NCBI RefSeq assembly: GCF_026013415.1
Contig: NZ_JAPDOK010000001.1
Span: 809,342-873,341, forward strand
DNA length: 64,000 nucleotides
DNA from: Sphingomonas caeni
GTDB lineage: Bacteria; Pseudomonadota; Alphaproteobacteria; Sphingomonadales; Sphingomonadaceae
Direction: 5' to 3'
The position numbers and the translations under genes are program-made. Positions 26,439 through 34,590 of the stretch are shown here, piece after piece. The notes beneath the pieces were generated by a model. That model saw nothing but the letters and a program-made list of their open reading frames with translations, was not told the origin of the DNA and searched no databases. The first letter of the stretch is position 1. Each line of letters starts with the position of its first letter.

Positions 26439-26825
26439 ATGCTCATGACGCCTGCGCTCGCCCTCGCCTTGCTTCCCGCGCCCGCTGCGCCGGAAGACAC
26501 CCCCAGCTTCAACCAGGTCGAGATCGAGGCCTATGGCCCGATGCCGGCCGCCGGATCGTGAGTCTTCATGATCCTCCGTTCGGTCGTAGTGGTGACGCCC
26601 CAGGGCGAGAAGCGAACACTCTTCTTCATCCATGGCGCGGACGACGTGTTTCTCGCCGATGCCGACAGTGAACATTATCCCGCGCCGGGATCAGTCTGCG
26701 ATCTGTCCACCGAGACCCGCCGGATCGCCGGAGGCCGCAATCCGAACGGCCCCTTCCTTACCGGCGATGGCGGCCCCGGCGAGCCCGAGGGCGAGGTGAT
26801 CCTGAAGGTTCGCTGCCGGCGCTGA
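26439..26825 (+). pseudogene. Small secreted-protein gene interrupted by an in-frame TGA
   Basis: ATG 26439 opens a frame with a signal-peptide-like start (MLMTPALALALLPAPAAP), which stops at TGA 26559-26561. The same frame continues without shift through ATG 26568 to 26825, giving an 85-codon downstream part (MILRSVVVVTPQGEKRT...). Read through, this would be one exported protein of about 128 residues with an N-terminal signal and a single mature domain. The simplest explanation is a nonsense mutation, since the downstream piece alone lacks a secretion signal. Function is unknown. It could also be two real genes or a sequencing error. Confidence 0.45.
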
Positions 26826-26827
26826 CG

Positions 26828-28171
26828 TTACTTCATCAGCACCAGCTCTTCGGCCATGGTCGGGTGCAGCGCCACGGTCTGGTCGAACGCGTCCTTGGTG
26901 AGGCCCGCCTTCACCGCCACCGCCGCCGCCTGCAGGATCTCGGGCGCGTCGGGGCCGATCATGTGCAGCCCGACCACCCGGTCGGTCGTGGGATCGCAGA
27001 TCATCTTGTAGAGCGAGCGCTCGTTGCGGTCCGCGAGCACATTCTTCATCGCGCGGAAGTCCGACGTATAGACCTTGACCGCGCCGAGCTTGTTCCGGGC
27101 CTGGCTCTCGGTCATCCCCACTCCCGCCATCGGCGGATGGCTGAACACCGCGCTCGGGATATTCTCATAATCGACCTGATGCGGCTTGCCGCCGAACACC
27201 GTGTCGGCGAACGCCTGCCCCTCGCGGATCGCGACGGGGGTGAGCTGGACCCGGTTGGTCACATCGCCCACCGCATAGATGCTGTCGATGCTCGATCGGT
27301 TGTCGGCATCGACCACCACCGCGCCCTTGTCGTCGAGCGCGACGCCCACCGCCTCGAGCCCCAGCCCGCGCGTATTGGGCACGCGCCCGGTGGCGAACAG
27401 CACGAGATCGACCTCGATCGGTTCATGCCCGGTCATCGAGACCTTGAGCCCGCCCTTCACCTTCTCGATCCCCTCGAACTTCGCGTTGAAACGGAAATCG
27501 ATCCCCTTGGTCATCGAGATCTGGAGCAGCCGGTCGCGAATCTGCTCATCATAGCCGCGCAGGATCACGTCGGTGCGGTTGATCAGCGTCACCTTCGATC
27601 CGAATTCGTTGAAGATCCCCGCGAATTCGTTGGCGATATAGCCAGCGCCCGCGATCAGCACGCGCCGGGGCAATGCCTCCAGATGGAACACCTCGTTCGA
27701 GGTGATGCCGAGTTCGTGCCCCGGACAGCCCGGCACCGCGGGATGCGCGCCGGTCGCGATCAGGATCACCTTCGCGCTGACCTTGCGCCCGCCGGCCAGC
27801 GTCACCTCGTGCTTGCCCGTAACGGTCGCGCGTTCGAGGATCACCTCGACCCCGGCATTGCCGAGCGTCTGGTTGTAGAGCCCGTTGAGCCGGTCGACCT
27901 CGCCCAGCAAATTGTCGCGCAGCAGCTTCCAGTCGAATCCGCAATCGGGCACGTCCCAGCCGAAGCGCCGCGCATCCTTCAGATCCTCGGCGAAATGCGC
28001 GCCATAGACGAGCAGCTTCTTGGGCACGCAGCCGCGGATCACGCAGGTTCCGCCGACGCGATATTCCTCCGCCACCGCCACCCGGGCGCCGTGCGCCGCC
28101 GAGATGCGTGCCGCGCGGACGCCGCCCGATCCCGCGCCGATGACGAAGAGGTCGTAGTCGTAATTGGCCAT
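26828..28171 (-). CDS. gor: Glutathione-disulfide reductase
   Basis: A 447-residue FAD disulfide reductase. It has the FAD GxGxxG (VIGAGSGGVRAARI), the redox-active GGTCVIRGCVPKK, the NADP-domain AGAGYIANEFAG and the C-terminal HPTMAEELV with the catalytic His-Glu. The set matches plant/bacterial-type glutathione reductases (Gor) more closely than lipoamide or mercuric reductases. It keeps glutathione reduced, and pairs logically with the GST and the NADPH-producing transhydrogenase in the window. It converges with the broken small gene with two bases between stops. Confidence 0.93.
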   Translation of the reverse strand: MANYDYDLFVIGAGSGGVRAARISAAHGARVAVAEEYRVGGTCVIRGCVPKKLLVYGAHFAEDLKDARRFGWDVPDCGFDWKLLRDNLLGEVDRLNGLYNQTLGNAGVEVILERATVTGKHEVTLAGGRKVSAKVILIATGAHPAVPGCPGHELGITSNEVFHLEALPRRVLIAGAGYIANEFAGIFNEFGSKVTLINRTDVILRGYDEQIRDRLLQISMTKGIDFRFNAKFEGIEKVKGGLKVSMTGHEPIEVDLVLFATGRVPNTRGLGLEAVGVALDDKGAVVVDADNRSSIDSIYAVGDVTNRVQLTPVAIREGQAFADTVFGGKPHQVDYENIPSAVFSHPPMAGVGMTESQARNKLGAVKVYTSDFRAMKNVLADRNERSLYKMICDPTTDRVVGLHMIGPDAPEILQAAAVAVKAGLTKDAFDQTVALHPTMAEELVLMK

Positions 28172-28188
28172 AGCCAGTCCTTTGTTGC

Positions 28189-28271
28189 CGTCATCCCGGC
28201 GAAAGCCGGGACCCAGGATTACTCAGCGGTGCCGCCTGTGGCTCTGGGTCCCGGCTTTCGCCGGGATGACG
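28189..28271. repeat. REP-like palindromic repeat
   Basis: Arms of 28 bases (28189-28216 and 28244-28271) are perfect reverse complements around a 27-base loop. The core GTCATCCCGGCGAAAGCCGG is the well-known intergenic palindrome of sphingomonads and other proteobacteria. It lies in the spacer after pgi and before gor, where it could terminate transcription or protect mRNA ends. Confidence 0.85.
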
Positions 28272-28275
28272 AACA

Positions 28276-29772
28276 TCAGGGGAATGCCCGCGCAATCAGA
28301 TCGGTAGTGGAAGGATCGAAATCCAGTCCCCCCTGCCCCGCCGCCTTCGCCATTTCCTTGCCCAGCTCGACCCCGAACTGGTCGAACGGATTGATGCCGA
28401 GCAGCACCGCGTTCACGAAGGTCCGCGCCTCGTAAAAGGCGAGCAGCGCCCCCAAAGTGCGCGGATCGAGCCGGTCGAGCAGCAAGGTCGCCGAGGGGCG
28501 GTCGCCCGGATAGGCGCGTGCCCGGTCGTCATTGGCCCGCCCCGTCATCAGCGCCGCACCCTGCGCGAAGGCATTGAGGAGGAGCTGGCGGTGATGCTCC
28601 TCGTTCAGCCCGTCGCCCGGCTCGATCACACCGAGGATCTCGAGCGGCACCAGGTGCGTGCCCTGGTGGAGCAGCTGGAACACTGCATGCTGCGCATCGG
28701 TGCCGACCCCGCCCCAGGTGATCGGCGCGGTCGGCCAGGTCACGGGCTCGCCCGCCACCGTCACCCGCTTGCCGTTCGATTCCATCTCGAGCTGCTGGAG
28801 ATAGGAGGGCAGCAGCCGCAGCCTTTGGTCATAGGCGAACACCGCGCGCGTCTCGCAGCCGCGTGCCTGGGTGTAGTAAAGGTCCGCGAATGCCGCGAGC
28901 ACGGGGGCGTTCCCAGCCAGCGGGGTGAAGCGGAAATGCCGGTCCATCTCGGCCGCGCCTTCGAGCAATTCCTCGAACGCGTCCCAGCCCAGCGCCAGCG
29001 CCGCCGGAAAGCCGATCGACGACCAGAGCGAATAGCGCCCGCCCACGCTCTCCGCGAAGGGCAGCACGCGCGTCTCGTCCACCCCCCACTCGACCGCCTT
29101 GTCGGGCGCGGCGGTGAGCGCGATCACCCGGCCATAGGGATCCTCGACGCCATGCTCGGTCATCCACGCCATCGCGCTCTCGGCGTTGAGCATCGTCTCG
29201 GTGGTGGTGAAGGTCTTGGAGGCGATCGCGACCAACGTGGCCTGCGGATCGAACCGGTCCATCGCATCCTCGAGCGCGACCCCATCGACATTCGAGACGA
29301 TCGCCACCTCATAGCGGTCCATGTCGCGCCCCAGCGCATCGACCAGCAGGTCCGGCCCCAGCGCCGATCCGCCGATGCCGATATGGAGGATGTGCCGGAC
29401 CGGCCCGAGCGCCTCGGCCTCGATCGCATCGATCAGCGCGCGCATCCGGCTGTGGAAACCCCGAGCCCGCACCACGCTCGCGGGCGCGCCCTCGCCGCGC
29501 TCGGCGCTATGCTCGGCGGCGCGGCCCTCGGTCACATTGACGATCTCGCCCGCGAACAGCGCATCGCGCTTGCCCGCCAGCCCCATCGCCTCGGCAATGG
29601 CCGAAAAGGCGACAATCGCTTGCGGCGTCAGATGCGTCTTCGACCAGTCGAAATGGATTCCCGAAACATCGGCGCTCAGCATGCCGAGTCGCGACTCGTC
29701 CTCGGCAAAGAGCCGGGTCAGCGGGGTCTGGGGCAGCGATCGGATCGCCGACCAGTCGGGGGTGGCCATCAT
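28276..29772 (-). CDS. pgi: Glucose-6-phosphate isomerase
   Basis: A 498-residue enzyme with the PGI signatures: HIGIGGSALGPDLLVDAL, IASKTFTTTETMLNA, the SVGGRYSLWSSIGFPAAL glycine-rich block and WGGVGTDAQHAVFQLLHQG. It interconverts glucose-6-phosphate and fructose-6-phosphate. AGGAGA is two bases from ATG 29772 and five from the next ATG, so either may be used. It is divergent from lepB with about 104 bp between start codons. Confidence 0.96.
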   Translation of the reverse strand: MMATPDWSAIRSLPQTPLTRLFAEDESRLGMLSADVSGIHFDWSKTHLTPQAIVAFSAIAEAMGLAGKRDALFAGEIVNVTEGRAAEHSAERGEGAPASVVRARGFHSRMRALIDAIEAEALGPVRHILHIGIGGSALGPDLLVDALGRDMDRYEVAIVSNVDGVALEDAMDRFDPQATLVAIASKTFTTTETMLNAESAMAWMTEHGVEDPYGRVIALTAAPDKAVEWGVDETRVLPFAESVGGRYSLWSSIGFPAALALGWDAFEELLEGAAEMDRHFRFTPLAGNAPVLAAFADLYYTQARGCETRAVFAYDQRLRLLPSYLQQLEMESNGKRVTVAGEPVTWPTAPITWGGVGTDAQHAVFQLLHQGTHLVPLEILGVIEPGDGLNEEHHRQLLLNAFAQGAALMTGRANDDRARAYPGDRPSATLLLDRLDPRTLGALLAFYEARTFVNAVLLGINPFDQFGVELGKEMAKAAGQGGLDFDPSTTDLIARAFP

Positions 29773-29876
29773 GCTCTCCTCGGCAGGGGTGCGGCTCCCC
29801 TAACGTCCCGGAACCGGCGCCGCCACCGGATTCCCCCGCTTGACGCCATCGCGCGGCCCAAGCAGAGCTAGCGCCC

Positions 29877-30713
29877 ATGGAACAAGGCTATACCGTCGAT
29901 CCGCAGGCGCCCGACAAGCCCAAGTCCGAATGGGGCGACATCGTCTCGTTCGTGATCAAGCTGGTGCTGATCGTGTTCATCGTCCGCAGCTTCATCTTCT
30001 CGCCGTTCAGCATCCCCAGCGAGTCGATGCTGCCGCGGCTGCTGATCGGCGACTATCTGTTCATCACCAAGTTCAACTACGGCTATTCGAAGCACTCGCT
30101 GCCGTGGAGCCTGCCCTTGCTCCCCAACATGCAGTGGAGCACGCCGTCGCGGGGCGACGTGGTCGTGTTCAAGGCGCCGCCGACCAACAATGAGGACTGG
30201 ATCAAGCGCGTGATCGGCCTTCCCGGCGACACGATCCAGATGCGCGACGGCCAGCTGATCCTCAACGGCAAGCCCATCCCCAAGCAGCCGGTCGCCGATT
30301 TCGTGGTGCCGATCAGCCCCAACTTCCCCGCCGCGACCGAGGCGATGCCCGATCGCGGCTGCAAGATGCAGTTCCAGGAGACCGGCAAGGACGGCGAGCA
30401 GGTCTGCCGCATCCCGCGCTTCCAGGAGACGCTGCCAACCGGCAAGCAATATTATGTGCTCGATCAGGGCATGGGGCCAGCCGACAATACCGGCGTCTAT
30501 ACCGTGCCCGCCGGCCATGTCTTCATGATGGGCGACAATCGCGACGATTCGGCCGACAGCCGCTTCCAGAGCGGGATCGGCTTCGTGCCGATGGCCAATA
30601 TCGAGGGCAAGGCAGTGGTCAATTTCTGGTCGACCGACGGCAGCGCCGCCTGGCTGCTCCCCTGGACCTGGTTCAGCGCGGCGCGCTGGAGCCGGATCGG
30701 GGAGGGATTTTGA
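29877..30713 (+). CDS. lepB: Signal peptidase I
   Basis: A 278-residue type I signal peptidase. It has one N-terminal membrane helix (about 24-41), the catalytic Ser50 in IPSESMLP and Lys110 in DWIKRVIGLPGD, and the C-terminal GDNRDDSADSRF box. It cleaves Sec and Tat signal peptides on the periplasmic face. It starts an operon with rnc and era; its stop overlaps the TTG start of rnc by four bases. Confidence 0.95.
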   Translation: MEQGYTVDPQAPDKPKSEWGDIVSFVIKLVLIVFIVRSFIFSPFSIPSESMLPRLLIGDYLFITKFNYGYSKHSLPWSLPLLPNMQWSTPSRGDVVVFKAPPTNNEDWIKRVIGLPGDTIQMRDGQLILNGKPIPKQPVADFVVPISPNFPAATEAMPDRGCKMQFQETGKDGEQVCRIPRFQETLPTGKQYYVLDQGMGPADNTGVYTVPAGHVFMMGDNRDDSADSRFQSGIGFVPMANIEGKAVVNFWSTDGSAAWLLPWTWFSAARWSRIGEGF

Positions 30714-31381
30714 CCGCTCCCGATCTGGGGGGATGGATCAGGACTGAATTCGGCCGCGAGCCCGGCGAACTGGCGCCGTTCGAACGCGCGCTGACGCATG
30801 GCAGCCAGGCTGCCGCCAATTACGAACGGCTCGAGTTTCTGGGCGACCGGGTGCTTGGCCTCGTCGTCGCCGAATGGCTGTTCGAGCGTTATCCGCAAGA
30901 GCCCGAGGGCGCGCTGTCGCGGCGGTTGAACGCGCTGGTGACGGGCGCGGTCTGCGCCGATGTCGCGCGGCAGGTCGGGGTGGTGCCACATCTCCGCCTC
31001 GGCAAGCAGGCGCGCGAGGACGGCGCGCATGACAGCGACAATGTGCTGGGCGATGTGATGGAGGCGCTGATCGGCGCCTTCTATCTCGACGCGGGGCTCG
31101 ACGCGGTCCGCGCCTTCATCCGCAAGGCCTGGACCGCCCAGATCGACTCGCACCGCGAAGCCCCGCGCCATCCCAAATCCGCCCTCCAGGAATGGGCCGC
31201 CGCGAACAATCGCCGTCCGCCCGAATATGAGGTGATCGACCGTTCGGGGCCGAACCATGCGCCGCGGTTCAAGGTCCGCGTGAGCATCGGCAAGCTCGCC
31301 GATGCCGAGGCGGAGGGTTCGAGCAAGGGCGCGGCGGAGACGGCAGCGGCGGCGGCCTTGCTGGAGAAGCTCGCGCAGTGA
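30710..31381 (+). CDS. rnc: Ribonuclease III
   Basis: A 223-residue enzyme with the RNase III signature YERLEFLGDRVLGL, the second metal site DVMEALIGAFYLD and a C-terminal double-stranded RNA-binding domain (about 155-222, HPKSALQEWA through SSKGAAETAAAAAL). It processes rRNA and other structured RNAs. The start is TTG at 30710, inside a TTGA overlap with lepB, so its translation is coupled. Confidence 0.95.
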   Translation: MTAPDLGGWIRTEFGREPGELAPFERALTHGSQAAANYERLEFLGDRVLGLVVAEWLFERYPQEPEGALSRRLNALVTGAVCADVARQVGVVPHLRLGKQAREDGAHDSDNVLGDVMEALIGAFYLDAGLDAVRAFIRKAWTAQIDSHREAPRHPKSALQEWAAANNRRPPEYEVIDRSGPNHAPRFKVRVSIGKLADAEAEGSSKGAAETAAAAALLEKLAQ

Positions 31382-31430
31382 CCGGAGAGCGCCTTCGACA
31401 AGTTCAGGGCGAACGGAGTAGGGGGTGGCG

Positions 31431-32336
31431 ATGAGTTCCGATTCCCCCCAACGCTGTGGCCTGATCGCCGTGCTCGGCGCCCCGAATGCGGGCAAGTCCA
31501 CGCTGGTCAACATGCTCGTCGGCCAGAAGGTCGCGATCGTTTCCCCCAAGGCGCAGACCACCCGCGCGCGCCTGATGGGGATCGCGATCGAGGGCGAGGC
31601 CCAGCTGCTCCTCGTCGATACCCCCGGCATCTTCGCGCCCGAGCGGCGGCTCGACCGGGCGATGGTCGCGGCCGCGTGGGAGGGGACCGAGGGCGCCGAC
31701 GCGATCGCGCTGGTGGTCGACGGCAAGGGCGGGATCGGGCCCAAGGTCATGCAGATCCTCGACAGCCTCGCGGGCCGCCCCGAGCCCAAGATATTGATCC
31801 TCAACAAGGTCGACATCGCCGACAAGCCCAAGCTGCTCGGCCACGCCGCCAGGCTCAACGAGGCGCTGGCATTCGACGAAACCTTCTTCGTCTCCGCCCA
31901 GACCGGCGACGGCGTTCCCGAACTCAAGGCCGCGCTCGCCGCGCGCCTGCCTGAGGGGCCGTGGCATTTCCCCGAGGACCAGGTCAGCGACGCCACCGAG
32001 CGGATGATCGCCGCCGAGGTGACGCGCGAGCAGCTCTACCTCCAGCTCCATGCCGAGCTGCCTTATGCCAGCGCGATCGAGACCGAGAAATATATCGAGC
32101 GCGCCGACGGATCGGTCGAGATCCACCAGCAGATCCTGGTCGGGCGCCCCACCCAACGCGCGATCGTGCTCGGCAAGGGCGGCGCGCGCCTCAAGGAAAT
32201 CGGCAGCCGCGCGCGCGCCGAATTGAGCCGGATCACCGGCGTCCCCGTCCATCTCTATCTTCACGTGAAAGTAAGCCCGAAGTGGGAAGACGACCGCTCA
32301 CTATATCGCGAGATAGGGCTGGACTGGGTCGAATGA
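31431..32336 (+). CDS. era: GTPase Era
   Basis: A 301-residue protein with an N-terminal Ras-like GTPase domain: G1 GAPNAGKST, switch I with KAQTTRARL, G3 DTPGIF and G4 NKVD. The C-terminal KH domain (AIVLGKGGARLKEIGSRARAE) binds the 3' end of 16S rRNA. It is required for 30S subunit assembly. ATG 31431 has AGGGGG six bases upstream; a GTG two codons earlier is possible but less likely. Its stop overlaps the next gene's ATG (ATGA). Confidence 0.95.
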   Translation: MSSDSPQRCGLIAVLGAPNAGKSTLVNMLVGQKVAIVSPKAQTTRARLMGIAIEGEAQLLLVDTPGIFAPERRLDRAMVAAAWEGTEGADAIALVVDGKGGIGPKVMQILDSLAGRPEPKILILNKVDIADKPKLLGHAARLNEALAFDETFFVSAQTGDGVPELKAALAARLPEGPWHFPEDQVSDATERMIAAEVTREQLYLQLHAELPYASAIETEKYIERADGSVEIHQQILVGRPTQRAIVLGKGGARLKEIGSRARAELSRITGVPVHLYLHVKVSPKWEDDRSLYREIGLDWVE

Positions 32337-33307
32337 GCAAGAATGTGAAAGCGGCGATCATCCAACAATCGCCGCTTCCGCTGGCGATCACTGCCGGGAT
32401 CGAACGCGCCGTCGGGCACGTCAAGGACGCCGTCGAGGCCGGCGCCAAGATCATCGCGTTCGGCGAGAATTTCCTGGGCGGGCATCCGGCCTGGCTCGAA
32501 CATGTCCCCGGCCCCTCGCTCTGGGACCATCCCGGCACCAAGGAGCTGCACGCGCTGCTGCTCAAGGAAGCGGTCCGCGCGAACGATCCGCGCTTCCAGC
32601 AGCTGCAATGGGTCGTCGATATCGCGGGCGTGGTGGTCTCGATCGGCGGGCATGCGCGGGTGCGCAACAGCCTGTTCGGCACGCAATTCCTGTTCCGGCC
32701 CAAGGCGCCGGTGCTCGTCCACCGCAAGCTCGTCCCCACGGCGCCTGAGCGGATGCTCTTCGGCAGCGGCGACGGTTCCACCCTCGACATCCACGAATCG
32801 CCCTGGGGCAATATCGGCCAGCTCGCCTCGGGCGAGCACTGGATGCCGCTCACCCGCGCGGCGATGCATCATTCGGGCGAGGCGATCCATATCGCCGCCT
32901 GGCCCACGGTCGAGGATATCAGCCTGCTCGCCTCCGCCCATTATGCCTATGAAGGCCGCGCCTTCGTGCTCGCGGCGGGGACGGTGCAGACCAAGGAGGA
33001 CCTGATCCGCGGCCTGGCGCAGGCAGGCGGCGAGCGCGCCGCGCGCGAACTGCTCCGCCAGCTCCCCGATGGCGTGCTCCAGCGCGGGCGCAGCGCGATC
33101 GTCGCGCCCGACGGGGTGGTGATCGCGCAGGCGGGCGAGTCGGCGGAGATGCTGATGGCCGACCTCGATCTGAGCGAAGTCGATCGCGGGCTCGCGACGA
33201 TGGACATTGACGGCCAGCACGCCCGCCCGGACATTTTCGAACTCCGCGTCGATCGGCGGCCGCGCAAGGGCATCGTCGATCATGAGGATGAGAGCGAAGC
33301 GGCCTGA
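32333..33307 (+). CDS. Nitrilase-superfamily protein lacking the catalytic cysteine
   Basis: A 324-residue member of the carbon-nitrogen hydrolase (nitrilase) superfamily. Glu45 (AFGENFLGG) and Lys132 (VHRKLVPTAPER) of the catalytic triad are in place. The nucleophile loop that normally reads GALNCWEHxxPL is GQLASGEHWMPL, so Cys becomes Ser166 (codon TCG at 32828-32830). The rest of the fold is intact over normal nitrilase length. Either the protein no longer hydrolyses nitriles or amides, or it uses serine. It is the last gene of the lepB-rnc-era unit, with an ATGA overlap to era. Confidence 0.85.
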   Translation: MSKNVKAAIIQQSPLPLAITAGIERAVGHVKDAVEAGAKIIAFGENFLGGHPAWLEHVPGPSLWDHPGTKELHALLLKEAVRANDPRFQQLQWVVDIAGVVVSIGGHARVRNSLFGTQFLFRPKAPVLVHRKLVPTAPERMLFGSGDGSTLDIHESPWGNIGQLASGEHWMPLTRAAMHHSGEAIHIAAWPTVEDISLLASAHYAYEGRAFVLAAGTVQTKEDLIRGLAQAGGERAARELLRQLPDGVLQRGRSAIVAPDGVVIAQAGESAEMLMADLDLSEVDRGLATMDIDGQHARPDIFELRVDRRPRKGIVDHEDESEAA

Positions 33308-33316
33308 TCGGGGCAT

Positions 33317-33346
33317 CGAAAGTTACAAAAGTTAGGGGGTAGCCCC
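33317..33346. repeat. Dispersed 30-bp repeat, copy 2
   Basis: This copy matches 12549-12578 in 29 of 30 bases. It lies nine bases after the nitrilase-like stop, and is followed by a further small stem, TGGAAAT (33371-33377) with ATTTCCA (33383-33389), before the convergent sirtuin gene. The gap is otherwise empty. The pair of structures may end transcription in both directions. Confidence 0.6.
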
Positions 33347-33398
33347 AGTTTCCTGAACCTCGGCAGGCCCTGGAAATCCAACATTTCCAACCTTGGCC

Positions 33399-34097
33399 TT
33401 AGGCCAGCATTTCCTCCACCCATTCGGGCACCAGCACCCCAGCCGGCCCCAGCCGGCTCTCGGCGAACCAGCCCGACCCCTGCGACGGATCGAGGTTCAT
33501 CTCGAGCGTATCCGCGCCGTGATAGCGCGCGGTCTGGACGAAGCCCGCGGCGGGATAGACCGCGCCCGAGGTGCCGATCGAGACGAACAGATCGGCCTCA
33601 GCCAATGCCCGCTCGATCGCCTCCATCCGGTACGGCATCTCGCCGAAGAAGACGATGTCGGGCCGCAGCAGCGGCGCCCCGCACACCGTGCATTCGCACC
33701 CGGGCGGCAGCGATTCTTCCCAGGCCTCGCGATGCCCGCATCCCGCGCACAGCGCCGATTTCAGCTCGCCATGCATATGGATCAGCCGCATCGAACCGCC
33801 GCGCTCGTGCAGATCGTCGACATTCTGCGTGACCAGCAGCAGCTCCCCCGGCCATTCCGCGTCGAGCCGCGCCAGCGCCAGATGCGCGGGATTGGGCGCG
33901 ACGCTCGCCAGCTTCGCCCGCCGCTCGTCATAGAAGCGGTGCACCAGCGCCGGATCGCGCGCGAGCGCCTGGGGCGTGCAGACATCCTCGACGCGCTGGC
34001 CTTCCCACAGGCCGCCGGGGCCGCGGAAGGTCGCGACCCCGCTCTCGGCGGAAACGCCGGCGCCGGTGAGGATGACGACGTTGCGGATGGCGGCCAT
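33399..34097 (-). CDS. cobB: NAD-dependent protein deacylase (sirtuin)
   Basis: A 232-residue bacterial SIR2 enzyme. It has the NAD-binding GAGVSAESGVATFRG, the TQNVDDLHERGG block, the catalytic His in HMHGELKS, a CxxC...CxxC zinc site (CAGCGH and CTVCGA) and the DIVFFGEMPY block. It removes acyl groups from lysines, using NAD. It is followed after one base by a GNAT acetyltransferase gene on the same strand upstream in transcription, which may be functionally related. Confidence 0.93.
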   Translation of the reverse strand: MAAIRNVVILTGAGVSAESGVATFRGPGGLWEGQRVEDVCTPQALARDPALVHRFYDERRAKLASVAPNPAHLALARLDAEWPGELLLVTQNVDDLHERGGSMRLIHMHGELKSALCAGCGHREAWEESLPPGCECTVCGAPLLRPDIVFFGEMPYRMEAIERALAEADLFVSIGTSGAVYPAAGFVQTARYHGADTLEMNLDPSQGSGWFAESRLGPAGVLVPEWVEEMLA

Positions 34098-34098
34098 G

Positions 34099-34581
34099 TC
34101 AAAGCTCCCGGAACATCATCACCGTATCGACATCGCCCAGCACGGGGTGACGGAAGCCGCCGGGCACGCGGCCGATGATCGCGAAGCCGAGCGACTGCCA
34201 GAGGTGCATCGCGGGCGCATTGGTGGTGACGACGAAGTTGAATTGCATCGCGCGGAAGCCGCGCGCCCTGGCGGTCTCGAGCGAGTGCAGGCACAGCGCG
34301 CGGCCGACGCCGCGACCGACCGCATCCTGCGCGACCATATAGCCCGTATTGGCGATATGCGCGCCGCCACCGCCATGGTTGGCGCGGAGGAAATAGGCGC
34401 CGAGCAGCCTGCCGTCCGCCTCGGCGAGGAAGGCTTCGCGGTCGGGGGCGGTCCAATAGGCCCAGCCCGCTTCCTCGCTCATGTCGCGGTCGAGCGCCCA
34501 GGTCTCGCCCGCGCGCACCACGGGCTCGACGATCGCCCAGAGGCCGGGGCGGTCGGCGGGGGTAAGGGCGCGAATCTGCAT
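34099..34581 (-). CDS. GNAT family N-acetyltransferase
   Basis: A 160-residue GNAT protein with the acetyl-CoA-binding QDAVGRGVGRALCLHSLE block (R/Q-x-x-G-x-G/A type) and a C-terminal AIIGRVPGGFRHP segment. The substrate, small molecule or protein, cannot be predicted. Its stop is two bases before the sirtuin start, so an acyltransferase and a deacylase are probably co-transcribed. The PQQ dehydrogenase stop lies downstream at 34591 on the same strand. Confidence 0.85.
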   Translation of the reverse strand: MQIRALTPADRPGLWAIVEPVVRAGETWALDRDMSEEAGWAYWTAPDREAFLAEADGRLLGAYFLRANHGGGGAHIANTGYMVAQDAVGRGVGRALCLHSLETARARGFRAMQFNFVVTTNAPAMHLWQSLGFAIIGRVPGGFRHPVLGDVDTVMMFREL

Positions 34582-34590
34582 GGGGCGCGC

